64,000 nucleotides of DNA. Source: Chlorocebus sabaeus (taxonomy: Eukaryota; Chordata; Mammalia; Primates; Cercopithecidae). The notes beneath the pieces were generated by a model. The model was not told the origin of the DNA. It saw only the letters and a program-made list of their open reading frames with translations, and searched no databases. The stretch is from NCBI RefSeq assembly GCF_047675955.1, contig NC_132912.1, positions 14,606,500 to 14,670,499 of the forward strand, read 5' to 3'. Below, piece by piece: positions 10,674 to 21,305 of the stretch. The translations under genes and the position numbers were made by a program. How positions within the stretch are numbered: position 1 is the first letter of the stretch; every line of letters begins with the position of its first letter.

Positions 10674-11220
10674 TTTTTAACATATATTTTTAAAGTTTTT
10701 TTATAACTTTAAAAATAGTTCAAATTATTTAAACAATTGAACAGTCGATGTACTAAAAATCACAATGTTATTTTAAGTGTAAATATTTTATTGATACCCC
10801 CAAAAGAATTTGCTATAATTTTACTTTCCTGGATATAATGAAAGCAAACACATTAATAATATATTCAAATCTACTTCTTTGCTTATCTTCTTTTTAATTG
10901 AAAGTTGTAAGTCGTAACGCAGAATACCAAGTAATTGAAAGTGTGTTTGATGGATGTTAAACTTGAGAAGAGAAATGGATATGTTATCTGAGTATTTTGA
11001 TGTAATTACATGAGTTTTAATACACCAACTCTCCCATTTCCCCAAATTTTTCAATTACTTTGATGTTCTAAAAAAATAACCATTAAAAATATATAAAAAC
11101 AAATATATAAAAACAATTATAGCATGGCACTGTTGTGTCTGGTTTCTGCTGAGTTTCTGCCACTCTCTCTTCCTCTCCCACCTCTCCCTCTTTATTTTAA
11201 CCTTCTTTGTTCCTTCACAG
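10674..11220. other. AT-rich unique DNA
   Basis: No repeat family is recognised. A short near-tandem aaatatataaaaac lies at 11087-11116. Confidence 0.45.
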
Positions 11221-11284
11221 AACCTAAAAGTAATGCCATTAAATATAATGGCAAAAACTACAATTACTTTTGCACCAACCTAAT
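11221..11284 (+). mobile_element. MADE1 (mariner MITE), left arm deleted
   Basis: The right arm is intact: 'aatggcaaaaactacaatta' then 'cttttgcaccaacctaata' is the MADE1 terminal inverted repeat. The left arm keeps only the aaaagtaatgccatta part and has lost the ttaggttggtgc end. MADE1 palindromes are the source of miR-548 hairpins, but this copy cannot form the full hairpin. Confidence 0.85.
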
Positions 11285-11520
11285 ACATAGGATGTAATTA
11301 AGGTATTCAGTGGTTTTAGCTGGGGGGTGTGAGTGAGTTTCATGGCTGTTTTAATGTTCTATATCTGTGGCACTGTTACCTGGGTTGCCTCAGAGGCCAG
11401 CATTTTCCATGCTTCTGAGCCAGGCTGTGCCAGGAACTGGGGTTCAGAGATGGACAGGACAAACACAGTTTCTGGCTAGTATCTTCTCCAGCCAGCAGTC
11501 ACACAGAGCCCATTAAAACA
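11285..11520. other. Unique DNA
   Basis: Short stretch between MADE1 and L2. Nothing is recognised. Confidence 0.4.
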
Positions 11521-11631
11521 CTATTGGGTCCCATCGTTCCCTTGCCCTGACACCCTCCAATGGTGTTTCCATTTGGAGCAGTAAGACTCAAATTCCTTAC
11601 AACGGCCCTCAAGGCACCACACTCTACCATC
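11520..11631 (+). mobile_element. L2, part 1
   Basis: 'ttccttacaacggccctcaa' resembles the L2 block ending in 'aaggccctccatgac'. The text rejoins after the LTR at 12002. Confidence 0.65.
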
Positions 11632-11996
11632 TGTGATTTGGTTTGATTGTGTCCCCACCCAAATCTCATCTTGAATTGTAGCTCCCACAATTCCCATGTG
11701 TGGTGGGAGGGTCCCCGTGGGAGGCAATTGAATCACAGGGGTGGGTCTTTCCTGTGTTGTTCTCATGATAGTGAGTAAGTCTCATGAGATCTGATGGTTT
11801 TATATGGGGAAGTTTCCCTGCACATGCTCTCTCTGTCTTTGCCTGCTGCCATCCATGTAAGATGTGACTTGCTCCTCCTTGTCTCCCACCAGGATTGTGA
11901 AGCCTCCCCAGCCATATGGAACTGTAAGTCCATTAAATCTCTTTTTCTTCCCTGTATTGGGTATGTCTTTATTGGCAGCATGAAAACAGACTAATA
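11632..11996 (+). mobile_element. Solo MaLR LTR (MSTA/THE1-like)
   Basis: 365 bp from tgtgatttggtttg to gactaata, with 'caaatctcatcttgaattgt', 'gggaggcaattgaatcacag', 'gtctcatgagatctgatgg' and a ccattaaatctctttttctt polyadenylation region. The 5-bp TSD ccatc (11627-11631 and 11997-12001) is perfect. It split an L2. Open frames here (11763-11981 minus, 11794-11994 plus) are shadows. Confidence 0.93.
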
Positions 11997-12001
11997 CCAT
12001 C

Positions 12002-12432
12002 TGACTCCCTTAAGCTTGTCCTCTCCCTCCCCTCATCTTGCTCCAAGCCTACCAGCTACCCTTCAGGACCTCTCCAAGCATGCCCCTGCCTCAGGCCTCA
12101 TCTGGAACACTCTCCCTGCTGACACACCTGCACTGCCTTCCTCACTTCCACCCAGTCTTTGTTCATATGTGGCTGTATCAGAGAGCTCTTCCCTAACCAC
12201 CCGTATGAAATGCCAATCCGCCATTGCTCCCTCTCTCCATAAGCCTACCATGTATTTAAAGAGCATTGACCACCTTCCTTCACATGCATTTTTTTGACCA
12301 GTCTCTCCTACTTAAAGCTAAATTCCATGAAGTGGGCAGTGTTTTACCTACTTCTGCATCTCCAGCACGCAGCACTGTGCCTGACACATTGTAGGTGCTC
12401 AGTGGATGTTTGTTGAATGAAGAAAGGAAAAT
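12002..12432 (+). mobile_element. L2, part 2 with 3' end
   Basis: Collinear with the L2 3' region: 'cagagagctcttccctaacc', 'aaattccatgaagtgggcag' and the terminal 'ctgtgcctgacacattgtag', then gtgctcagtggatgtttgttgaatgaa, read across the ordinary L2 end. Confidence 0.88.
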
Positions 12433-12951
12433 TGGTCCCAGTACCTGGTGTGAGGCTGTGCCTGACTTTCAGACAGATAGTGGAAGCTGGGGAGTAGATA
12501 GAAGATGACATTGGCAGTATACCTGTCCTGGGAACAGATTACACTTAGGTCAACTAACAATTAGAGAACAAGATGCAAACCACCAAGACATGGAAGCAGT
12601 ACTGAAGTCCCAGGCCTGGATGTGGAGGAACAGGCACTGAGGCAGCATTGGAAAAGCTCCCCAGTGGTCTCTATTTCCATCACCATGTCATTAAGGTTGG
12701 CTCCACCCTGCACAGTGTACCCCACGCTGAAAACTACCCCCCAGTCTGGCACACAGGCAAGCAAGCACTCGCCAGTCCACACAGAGAGCAAAGTGTGGGC
12801 CGGAGCAATATAACCCTTCAAACCTCCTCTCACCGCACTTCCCCAGCCATGGCTAAGCCTCTCCATCCACGCTGTATACTCTCATGTTTCACTTGGTCAT
12901 TTCTAGCTGAATACATATCATCTTTTAAAAAAAGAAAAAATGCAATTGCAC
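12433..12951. other. Unique DNA
   Basis: No repeat is recognised. The 217-codon frame at 12648-13301 runs from unique DNA into the antisense Alu and is not a gene. Confidence 0.5.
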
Positions 12952-13246
12952 TTTTTTTTTTGAGGCAGGTTCTGGCTCTGTTGCCCAGGCCAGAGTGCAG
13001 TGGTACTATTATAACTCACTATATTCTTGAACTCCTGGGCTCAAGCAATCCTCCTGTCTCAGTCTCCCGAGTAGCTGAGACTACAGGTGCACACCATTAT
13101 ATTAAGCCAATTTTTTGTTTTTATTTTTGTAGAGATGGGGCCTCCCTGTTTCCCAGGCTGTTCTCAAACCTCTGGCCTCAAGTGATCCTCATTCCTCAGT
13201 TTCCCAAAGCCCTGGGATTACAGGCATGCGCCACTGCATCCAGCCC
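12952..13246 (-). mobile_element. AluJ, antisense
   Basis: Both monomers are present on the minus strand but diverged (tgggctcaagcaatcctcct and tggcctcaagtgatcctcat are AluJ-type). No clear TSD. Confidence 0.9.
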
Positions 13247-13843
13247 CACTCTAACTTTTATTTTCTTCCCTTCATTTCCATTGACGTTTTTGTCAACCTG
13301 ATATTTTATCAAACACAAGTGAAAACAAGAAGTCAGGCTGGATTGTCTAAATTCAAATACAGTTCTGCCCTCTAGGGCCCTAACATTTGGGAATTCATGG
13401 CTAAGATATCACCAGTGTGGTTTTCTGGGACATGCTCTGTGCTGCCCCCAGGAACAAAAAGCAACAATGAAACCTGAGTTCCCATGGTTCCTTGACAGAG
13501 CACGTCTCCGTCAGTGTGAAGGTCAGACTTGGCTGGTGTACAGGAAAATAAAACAGTGGTATTTTAAGGATCTGAAACAAATCAGAACTGAGATCAGCCA
13601 GGGTTGTAACTGGCTTTGATCCTGGAAGCGGTGATTTGGACTTCACCCTTTCTGTTTTGTGTTATCTTAGGTTATTACCTGGTATTCTTTCCTTAATAAA
13701 TATGAGACCAGAGAAGGACCCAGCCAGAACTTTTCTCCACCACTTAAAGCAGATCTGGCAAAGATAGATGCATCAAGATTCTGCCATCGAGAATTGCATG
13801 GCACTGGGTTTGATTTTAAGGCATAAAATAAATAAAAGTTGAA
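13247..13843. other. Unique DNA with a CTCF-like motif
   Basis: No repeat is assigned. The CTCF-core match at 13365-13379 is listed separately. Confidence 0.45.
13365..13379 (-). promoter_or_regulatory. Candidate CTCF site (minus)
   Basis: On the minus strand the bases read ggccctagagggcag. Against the core CCASYAGRKGGCRS, the 14 bases after the first g have two mismatches, and the central TAGAGGGCAG is intact. Sequence match only; occupancy unknown. Confidence 0.4.
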
Positions 13844-14158
13844 GGCCAGGCATGGTAGCTCACGCCTGTACTCCCAGCACTTTGGGAGGCTGAGGTGGAT
13901 GAATAACCTCAGATCAGGAGTTCGAGACCAGCCTGGCCAACATGCCAAAACCCCATCTCTACTAAAACTACAAAAATGAGCCGGGTGTGGTGGTGGGCAC
14001 CTGTAATCCCAGCTACTCAGGAGGCTGAGGCAGGAGAATTGCTTGAACCCAGGAGGTGGAGGTTGCGGTGAGCCAAGGTCACGCAACTGTACTCCAGTCT
14101 GGGCAACAAGAGCGAAACTCTGTCTCAAAAAAAAAAAAGAAAAAGAAAAAGGAAAAAG
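13844..14158 (+). mobile_element. Alu (AluS-like)
   Basis: Full-length plus-strand Alu (ggccaggcatggtagctcac... cctgtaatcccagctactca), tail (A)12 then (GAAAAA)n. The antisense 175-codon frame at 13667-14194 is mostly Alu. Confidence 0.95.
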
Positions 14159-14159
14159 A

Positions 14160-14900
14160 GACAAACAAATGAGTGGTTCAAGAAGTAGCAACATCAGCAG
14201 AGAGGAATTTTGTGTTTGTTAAAGCAACGTAAGAGATGAAAGGAAGGAGCAGTGGATGATGTCATTATTTTAGACATACACCTGGAATAAAACTCTGAAC
14301 AGTTGGATCAGTGGTCACCTGATGAAATCCAGTTTCAAGCAAGTGGTAGAAACAGATCCAGAGTTCAGTGGGTTAGGAGGAAATGGGTGTTCAGAAATCG
14401 AGAGGAGTATCCATAGGTTTGTTGCCTCTAGATAGGATATAAAACCTCATGTTGGATCAACACACCTACTAAAGTGACTGGGAGAAAATAGATATGTTAA
14501 AATATCACTTATTTTTAAAAGACCTTGGATTTCTATGGGTGCAAAGAGGTCTAAAGGAACTAAATGTTGGGCCCTTCCTGGGTGACCAGAGACCAGCAGC
14601 TACTTTCCTCCCTGGGGCATCTGCTAAGTCTAGAAATAGGCAGATAGAGGATCTGGCAAGCCAGAGTTAAAAACTTTGTTGGCAAATGGAGAAAACAGAG
14701 GAGCTTTGCATAGCCCCCAGGGAGTGGCAAGATTGATTGGAATCTGTAGGAAAGCTGATTCTCTCCACTCACTGTTCTCCCCCATGGGATGTTTTGTGGA
14801 TTACACAGCAGCAGCAATCATAGCTGCGTGTTAGGGTGTCAACTAGGCTAGGAAACAGAAAGATCTCCACAGCTTCACTGTGCCTAGACGAGAATCCTGC
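14160..14900. other. Unique DNA
   Basis: Nothing recognised. The minus frame at 14560-14817 has no domain features. Confidence 0.4.
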
Positions 14901-15400
14901 TAAAGGAAACCTGTAATTCAAACAGCATATACTACACTCAAGATGTTTGAGAAACAGACTCAGAGGTAAATTAAATCTAGCTAAAGCTGCAACCCAGTCC
15001 TGACCCAGTTCAGTTCTTAGATAGACTTCACAGAAAAAAGAATCAATACACTTGAAGAAGACAGGTCAACAGAAATTGTCAAAACTAAAACACGGAGATG
15101 AGACCAAAAACATGAAAGAGATAGAAAGGAGTAAGAGAGACATATGGGATAACATCAACAGGTCTAAGATACATGTAATTGGCATCCCAGAAGGAGCGAG
15201 ACAATAGGGCATAATAAATGCTCAAAGAGGTAATGGCTTAGAAGTTTCCCAAACTGGTGAAATACATAAGCCAACAGATTCAAGATGCTCAGATGATCCC
15301 AACCAGGATAAATACAAAAAAACCATACCAAGGCACATTGTAGTCAAACTGATGAAAGCCAGTGATAAAAAGACAGAAAGCATCGATTCATTGTTTTAAA
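14900..15400 (+). mobile_element. L1M/HAL1 ORF1 relic
   Basis: 'gggataacatcaacaggtct', 'catgtaattggcatcccaga', 'agaagtttcccaaactggtg' and 'attgtagtcaaactgatgaa' are collinear with the old L1/HAL1 ORF1 coding region (RNA-binding and C-terminal parts). Many frameshifts and stops; no intact ORF1. Confidence 0.8.
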
Positions 15401-15540
15401 AGGGTATTATTGAAAGGAAAGTGAAACAAAGGGGTGGAGTTTATTTAAAAACATTGTTTTAGTTTTTTCTTTAAGACAGGGGAAATACTGAGTGTGTATA
15501 TAAGCAAAGGGAAAGAAGAAAGTAGAAGAGGAAATACTTA

Positions 15541-15582
15541 AGCAGTATGGTATGGAAGTTAGGATCTGTGGGGTTGGAGTGT
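15541..15582 (+). mobile_element. MIR, part 1
   Basis: 'cagtatggtatggaagttag' and the following bases match the MIR 5' end (cagtagcatagtggttaaga...). It continues at 15951 and 16563, so one MIR is split by two LTRs. Confidence 0.7.
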
Positions 15583-15949
15583 TGTATTAGTCTGTTTGCA
15601 AACTGCTAATAAAGACATACCTGAGACTGGGTAATTTATAAAGAAAAAATAGGCTTAATGGACTCACAGCTTCAAGTGGCTGGGGAGACCTCACAATAAT
15701 GGCAGCAGGCAAAGGGGGAGCAAAGTCACGTCTCACGTGGCAGCAGACGAGAGAGAACATGTGCAGAGGAACGCTCCTTTATAAAACTATCAGATCTCGT
15801 GGGACTTACTCACCATCTTGAGAACAGCATGGGAAAGACCTGCCCTCATGATTCAATTACTTCCTACCAGGTCCCTCCCATGACACATGAGAATTATGGG
15901 AGCTACAATTTGAGATTTGGGTGGAGACACAGCCAATGTCTCCACCCAA
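15583..15949 (-). mobile_element. Solo MSTA-like MaLR LTR with rewritten end
   Basis: Antisense MaLR LTR: starts tgtattagtctgtttgc, then 'cctgagactgggtaatttat', 'ccctcatgattcaattac' and gatttgggtggagacacagccaa. The expected last nine bases after cagccaa are missing. In their place is an inverted copy of 15916-15929. Degenerate TSD agtgt (15578-15582)/agtgg (15950-15954). Confidence 0.88.
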
Positions 15950-15950
15950 A
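15916..15950. repeat. Perfect 14-bp hairpin at the LTR end
   Basis: Arms tttgggtggagaca (15916-15929) and tgtctccacccaaa (15937-15950), loop cagccaa. The first arm is authentic LTR sequence and the second is not part of the LTR. Confidence 0.97.
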
Positions 15951-16140
15951 GTGGGTATGAATCTCTACTCTGACTTATCACTAACTATGTAACCCTTGGC
16001 AGATAACACCTACTCTAACAATCTGTTTTATTAATTTTAAATGGGGCTGGTGATGATAGTAACTACGTCTTACGGTTGTTGTGATGCTTAATTTAAATAA
16101 TTCATATATTGTGATTGTAGAGCATCTAGTTCATAGAAAG
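15951..16140 (+). mobile_element. MIR, part 2
   Basis: Contains the MIR order: 'gggtatgaatctctactctg', 'cactaactatgtaacccttg' and 'gttgttgtgatgcttaattt'. It is flanked on both sides by MaLR LTRs. Confidence 0.8.
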
Positions 16141-16562
16141 TATATCAGTCCGTTCTCACACTGCTATAAAGAAATACCTGAGACTGGGTAATTTATAAAG
16201 AAAAAAGGTCTAATTGGCTCATGGTTCTGCAGGCTGTGCAGGAAGCATAGCAGCTTCTGCTTCTGGAGAGGCCTCAGGAAACTTACAACCATGGTGGAAG
16301 GCGAAGGGGAAACAGGCATGTTACATGGCCAAAGCAGGAGCAAAAGAGAGAGGGATGGGGGAGGTACTGCCTACTTTTAAACAACCAGATCTTGCAATAA
16401 CTCACTCACTATTAGAAGAATGGCATAATGAAGATGGTACTAAACCATTCATGAAGCATCCACCCCCATGATCAAATCAGCTCCTGCTACACCCCACCTC
16501 CAACATTGGGGATTACAATTTGACATGAGATTTGGGTGGAAACACAGATCCAAACCATATCA
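16141..16562 (-). mobile_element. Solo MSTB-like MaLR LTR
   Basis: 422 bp, antisense, from tatatcagtccgttctcaca to caaaccatatca, including 'cctgagactgggtaatttat' and 'gatttgggtggaaacacag'. TSD gaaag (16136-16140)/gaagg (16563-16567) with one mismatch. The 85-codon frame at 16214-16471 is LTR sequence. Confidence 0.92.
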
Positions 16563-16590
16563 GAAGGTATTCAGTAAATGTTAGCCAGTA
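16563..16590 (+). mobile_element. MIR, part 3 (3' end)
   Basis: 'gaaggtattcagtaaatgtt' is the MIR 3' tail (agtaagcgctcaataaatgtt-type) after the second LTR. Confidence 0.65.
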
Positions 16591-17123
16591 GTGCTGCTAG
16601 TAGAAGTAGCACTTACCTAAGTACAAGTTGGCAAGCTACAGGAGAGGAGAAGGGGAAGCATTAACAAAGAAAGGTCTTAAAGGAGGCAGTAAAAGATAGA
16701 GAAATACCATGGATGAAGAAACCAATCTTGAAAAGTTACTAATATTAAGACAAAATCATGGCAAACTAAGTAATTCAGACCAACTTTCTCAAGGAAGACA
16801 CCTAGAAAATCTGAACAAAATATAAAACTCTTTGCAACAGAGAGACAAGCAAGATAGTGAAGAATTTACTGGGCAAGGATATACAGAGGTCAGAGGAAGT
16901 CAGCTGGTAATTAGGACTGATTTCCCCTAAAAGTGTTTGCCAATTTCTAAGGCCAGCTAAGAGACTGACTGCTGCTTCTGACAGAGCAATAGGTTTAGAG
17001 TCCAGAGTTAAGAAGGGGGAAGTCCTGTGAATGCGCCTTTCTTTGAGTTTGGACATTAAAGTGCTGCATCCTAGGAGTAAAGTAATGGGAGACATAGCTA
17101 GATACTGCCACTTGGCTGGACGA
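16591..17123. other. Unique DNA
   Basis: Nothing recognised. The minus frame at 16802-17095 has no domain signature. Confidence 0.4.
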
Positions 17124-17397
17124 TTTTTTTTTATTTTTTATTTTTGGAAATGTAATTTCACTCTTGTTGCCCAGGCTGAAGTGCGATGGCGTGATCTCGG
17201 CTCACCGCAACCTCCACTTCCCAGGTTCAAGCGATTCTCCTGCCTCAGCCTCCTGAGTAGCTGGGATTACAGGCATGCACTACCATGTCCAGCTAATATT
17301 TTTCTATTTTTAGTAGAGGCGTGGGTTCTCCATGTTGGTCAGGCTGGTCTGGAACTCCCGACTTCAGGTGATCTGCCTGCCTCAGCCTCCCAAAGTG
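17124..17397 (-). mobile_element. 5'-truncated Alu, antisense
   Basis: Antisense Alu with a T-rich head. It stops after cctcccaaagtg, lacking about the first 35 bases of the element. No TSD seen. Confidence 0.93.
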
Positions 17398-17510
17398 GGC
17401 TGAATGACCTTAATCCCTAAAATTGTTACTGAGGAAATCTCTGATGGTTAGTGCCACCCACACTACTGGTAGAGGAAAATAAAATCATCCTAGGCCTCAT
17501 ATTATGTCTA

Positions 17511-17513
<3 letters not shown>

Positions 17514-17547
<34 letters not shown>

Positions 17548-17826
17548 AGACAGAGTTTCGCTCTTGTCGCCCAGGCTGGAGTACAATGGCCCGATCTCAG
17601 CTCACTGCAACCTCCGCTTCCCGGGGTCAGGTGATTTTCCTACCTCAGCCTCTCAAGTAGCTGAGATTACAGGCACATGCCACCATGCCCAGTTAATTTT
17701 TGTATTTTTAGTAGAGACAGTGTTTCACCATGTTGGCCAGAATGGTCTCAATCTCTTGATCTCGTGATCCAACCTCCTCAGCCTCCCAAAGTGCTTGGAT
17801 TGCAGGTGTGAGTCACGGTGCCCAGC
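17514..17826 (-). mobile_element. Alu (AluS-like), antisense
   Basis: T-run of about 33, then both monomers. Short TSD ctacaa at 17508-17513 and 17827-17832. Confidence 0.95.
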
Positions 17827-17833
17827 CTACAAA

Positions 17834-18230
17834 TGATTTTGTAAATGCACAATCAAAAATAACCAGCACACATGAATATATAAGGCAACATAATGAAAAT
17901 GAGCAGAAATAATAGTCAAGAGAAACAGACCTGCCGGATTCCAGATATTGTATTATGAAACATAGACTTTATGGTTACAAGGCTCAAGGAGATCAACAAA
18001 ATTGAGAATTTCAACAGAAAACTTGAAAACAAGAAAATGAAGTAACTGTCAACTATATCTAATGAAAGTATGCATCAATAATTAATGTGAGATAGATAGA
18101 GATATTTTCAAACAGGCAAAAGCAGAGAATTTATCACTAGCCACTTGCTCTACAAGAAACACAAAGACAAAATCTTTTTCAGACCGGAGGGCCACTGAAA
18201 ACGGAAAGTATTTAGGCAAATATTAATAAC
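17834..18230 (+). mobile_element. L1M/HAL1 fragment, part 1
   Basis: 'tcaaggagatcaacaaaatt', 'attttcaaacaggcaaaagc' and 'cttgctctacaagaaacac' follow an old L1/HAL1 stretch. It is cut by Alus at 18231, 18775 and 19288 and picks up after each. Confidence 0.6.
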
Positions 18231-18522
18231 TTTTTTTTTGAGACAGGGTCTTGCTCTGTTGCCCAGGCTAGAGTGCAGTGGCACCATCACAGCTCACTGT
18301 GGCCTTGACTTCCTGGGTTCAATTGATCCTCCTACCTCAGCCTCCCGAGTAGCTGGGACTAGAGGCACAAAAAACCACACTCAGCTAATTTTTGTATTTT
18401 TTTGTAGAAACAGGGTTTTGCCATGTTGCCCAGGCCAGTCTTGAACTCCTGGGCTCAAGTGATTCACCTACCTCAGCCTCCCAAAGGGCGGGGATTACAG
18501 GCATAAACCCCTGCATACAGCC
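18231..18522 (-). mobile_element. AluJ-like, antisense
   Basis: Complete antisense Alu with AluJ-type bases (tgggctcaagtgattcacct; ggccttgacttcctgggttc). No clean TSD. Confidence 0.93.
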
Positions 18523-18774
18523 ATGAAAAAGTTTTGACTACTTAAAACAAAAGAAAAGGTGTTGTAGTATATAAAATAGAGAATTCAAATACTCAGAAAT
18601 GGATGGCACATGAGTTGGAAAGGGGTTAAACTTAGAAAAGTGCTATAAGGACCTTGCATTATCCAAAAAGAGCTGAAAGTAGCAGTTGTAAATTAGACTT
18701 TGAAAAGTCAGGGGTTATGATGTAAAATTGAAGAAAACAATTGAAAGTATGATTTTTTAAAAAGTCAGCATTTA
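18523..18774 (+). mobile_element. L1M fragment, part 2
   Basis: 'gtgctataaggaccttgcat' resembles the old L1 'ttgtaaggttcttacact'-type stretch. Collinear with part 1. Confidence 0.5.
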
Positions 18775-19074
18775 GGCCAGGCGTGGTGACTCACGCCTGT
18801 AATCCCAGCACTTTGGGAGGCCGAGGCGGATGGATCACCAGGTCAGGAGTTCAAGACCAGCCTGGCCGAGATGGTGAAACCCCGTCTCTACTAAAAATAC
18901 AAAAAATTAGCTGGGCATGGTGGTACGCGACTGTAATCCCAACTACTTTGGAGGCTGAGGCAGAGAACTGCTTAAACCTGGAGGGGTGGAGGTTGCAGTG
19001 AGCCGAGATTGCACCACTGCACTCCAGCCTGGGTGACAGAGCGAGACTCCATCTCAAAAAAAAAAAAAAAAAGT
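18775..19074 (+). mobile_element. AluS
   Basis: Full-length plus-strand Alu with A-tail. A perfect 15-bp TSD, aaaagtcagcattta, lies at 18760-18774 and 19075-19089. Confidence 0.98.
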
Positions 19075-19089
19075 AAAAGTCAGCATTTA

Positions 19090-19287
19090 AGCTAATAGCA
19101 GACTGCCTTTATGTCTTCTAAGAATATTTCCTAAATAATTTACCTGAAACTCAAGCAAAGATGAATGTACAAACTTGTTCACTGTAGTGATATTGATGAT
19201 AACAAACATTGGAATGAAATATTAGGATTGGAAAATCTTTGTTGGTGTGATGAAATATTATACAGCCATTTAAAATGATGCCTTCAT
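19090..19287 (+). mobile_element. L1M fragment, part 3
   Basis: 'tgttcactgtagtgatattg' and 'tgaaatattatacagccatt' correspond to the L1 stretches near 'gttcattgcagcattatt' and 'atactatgcagc' at the end of ORF2. Confidence 0.65.
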
Positions 19288-19620
19288 GGCCAGGCACAGT
19301 GGCTCATGCCTGTAATCCCAGCATCCCAGCACTTTGGGAGGCCGAGGCGGGTAGATCATTGGAAGTCAGGAGTTCGAGAACAGCCTGGCCAACATGGTGA
19401 AACTCTGTCTCTACTAAAAATACAAAAAAAAATTAGCTGGGCGTGGGGGTGCACATCTGTCATCCCAGCTACTCAGGAGGCTGAGGCAGGAGAATTGCTT
19501 GAACCTGGGAGGTGGAAGTTGCAGTGAGCCAAGATCATGCCACTGCACTCCAGCCTGGGTGACAGAGTGAGACTCTATCTCAAAAATTAATAGTAATAAA
19601 ACAAAAATAAGTAAAACTAA
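19288..19620 (+). mobile_element. Alu (AluS-like)
   Basis: Full-length Alu with an 8-bp tandem repeat (atcccagc twice, 19315-19330) and an AT-rich tail. The flanks share taaaatga, a plausible decayed TSD. Confidence 0.95.
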
Positions 19621-19935
19621 AATGAACCTCCAAATAATATTTAGTGACATTGAGGAAACGCTGTGGTAATAACAATAAGTGAAAAGGGCCAGAAATAAAC
19701 ATCGTTAGGAGAGTATCACCAAATTTAGTTTTTAAAGTCCACATTCACAGAGAAGACATCTTATAAACAAAATATAACTGTCATGCCTGGGGAGAAAATT
19801 ACAAGTGATTTTTATTTTCTTCTCCTTATTTTTACTGATTTTGTATCAAAGTGTATATTACTCTATAATCAGAAAAAAGTTCTCAGCAATAAACTGATTA
19901 TTTTTCTTTAAAAGTAAAAGAAATTATGATACCTC
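19621..19935 (+). mobile_element. L1M 3' UTR, part 4
   Basis: Continues with 3' UTR-like text (tttactgattttgtatcaaa, then gtgtatattactctataatc and a short A-run). Confidence 0.55.
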
Positions 19936-21305
19936 TTTCTCTTAGACAAAAGAAAACTCAGGATGTGTGAAAATAGATCTTTTCCATGTTGTTTTTTTAT
20001 ATCTCTTTGAATAAATGAGGATATCTGCTATACAGCTTTTTACCCAACTAGCTCTACTTATGTCTATGTATAGCCACACGATTTAGCACATTCATTGATT
20101 CAAAGTCTCAAATTCCTTTTCTTTCTACTTTTTTTTTTTTTCCTTATACATGAACACAGGAAAAATAAAATATGTACTGTACTGGGACACTGGGATTCTG
20201 GGTGCTTTAAAAAAAATCCCTGTTACTGCTATTATAACATGGTTTATGTGATTTTTTTTTTTTTTTTTTTTTTTTTAAGCTTGGCTTGGTTTAGCCGGCT
20301 CCATGGTAACTTCTGGAAAGGTTAAGTGCAGTCTTCCCTAACCACCTATCAATCATCCTCCCGGAGTGAGATCTTGGAGCTTGGAAGCATTACTCACGAT
20401 GACCAGCCATCTGTGACCTGGACTTATGTCCTTCATGGCTTATGAAAGCCAATGGTGTGACATGAAGTCATCCTGGAAGAAGACAGAGGGAGTGCTAAAG
20501 TCCTGGAACAATGCCCAAACTCTAGAAGGAAATAGGCATTCGTTTAGCTTGATGCTAATGTCTTCTCCATTTTCAATCTGTTTTGAGTTTATTTTCAGCG
20601 AGGGCTACTGAGGATTATAAGAAAGATACCCTGGCATGGCTCACGGTTTTTAGACTTCCTAGATTTTTTTCCCTCAATTCCCCTATTTATATTTATTTTT
20701 TAAAAAGCTGTTTGTTGATGTTAGATACATAAATGAAGTTAATTAAAAAGCAATATAAAAATCAGGATGCCAAACAGGTATTCTGCTCTCACGTTTCCTC
20801 AGAATTCCCTGCAGGAACATTACATTTGTGATAGATCAGAGTGGCTTTTCCTAAGAACAGACGCCACTCCTAACAGAGCTAGTGGGAGAGGAAGGGACAC
20901 GGGGGTCAGCTCTCTACTGGGCAGGCCGAGCAACACAGCCAGGACCAAGGTCTCACCAGAGCCAGCCTAGCAGTAAGTGCCATGACACCTCTGTCTCCAG
21001 GCAGCTCATTTCTTCACCTTCCAAGAAGGAATTCCTAGGTCACCATGAAAACCTTTGCCTAAGGACTATGCATCTTTCTTTAAAAATAAAAAGTTAGCGC
21101 AAGTCCCAGCTTGAGCCTCCACCGGTATTTGTACAGGGGACTAAGGCGTTTCCTGGGAGAGAATCATTCTGGGGGAGAAGGAGCGAGCCGGAACACAGGG
21201 GCTGTAAGTGGAGCACATGGACTCCTCTTTGGGTCCGAGAGAGAGAGAGAAGGAAGGCTATAAGTGAACGTAGAAAGGCTGTTTCATTAAAATACTTACA
21301 GGAGG
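19936..21305. other. Unique DNA with two T-runs
   Basis: T-runs at about 20130-20141 and 20252-20277 break otherwise repeat-free DNA. No Alu follows either run. A short GA run lies at about 21240-21250. No gene is supported. Confidence 0.45.

Noticed and set aside
11221..11284. A miR-548 hairpin gene
   Set aside because: The left arm is largely deleted, so the precursor stem cannot form.
12648..13301. 217-codon plus frame
   Set aside because: It starts in unique DNA and ends in an antisense AluJ; a chance fusion.
13667..14194. 175-codon minus frame containing an SFALVAQTGVQLRDLGSPQP-type run
   Set aside because: The run is antisense Alu. The same peptide style recurs at most Alus in the window.
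15583..16562. Two same-orientation MaLR LTRs as a single provirus
   Set aside because: Only MIR sequence lies between them, each has its own target duplication, and their lengths and subfamilies differ.
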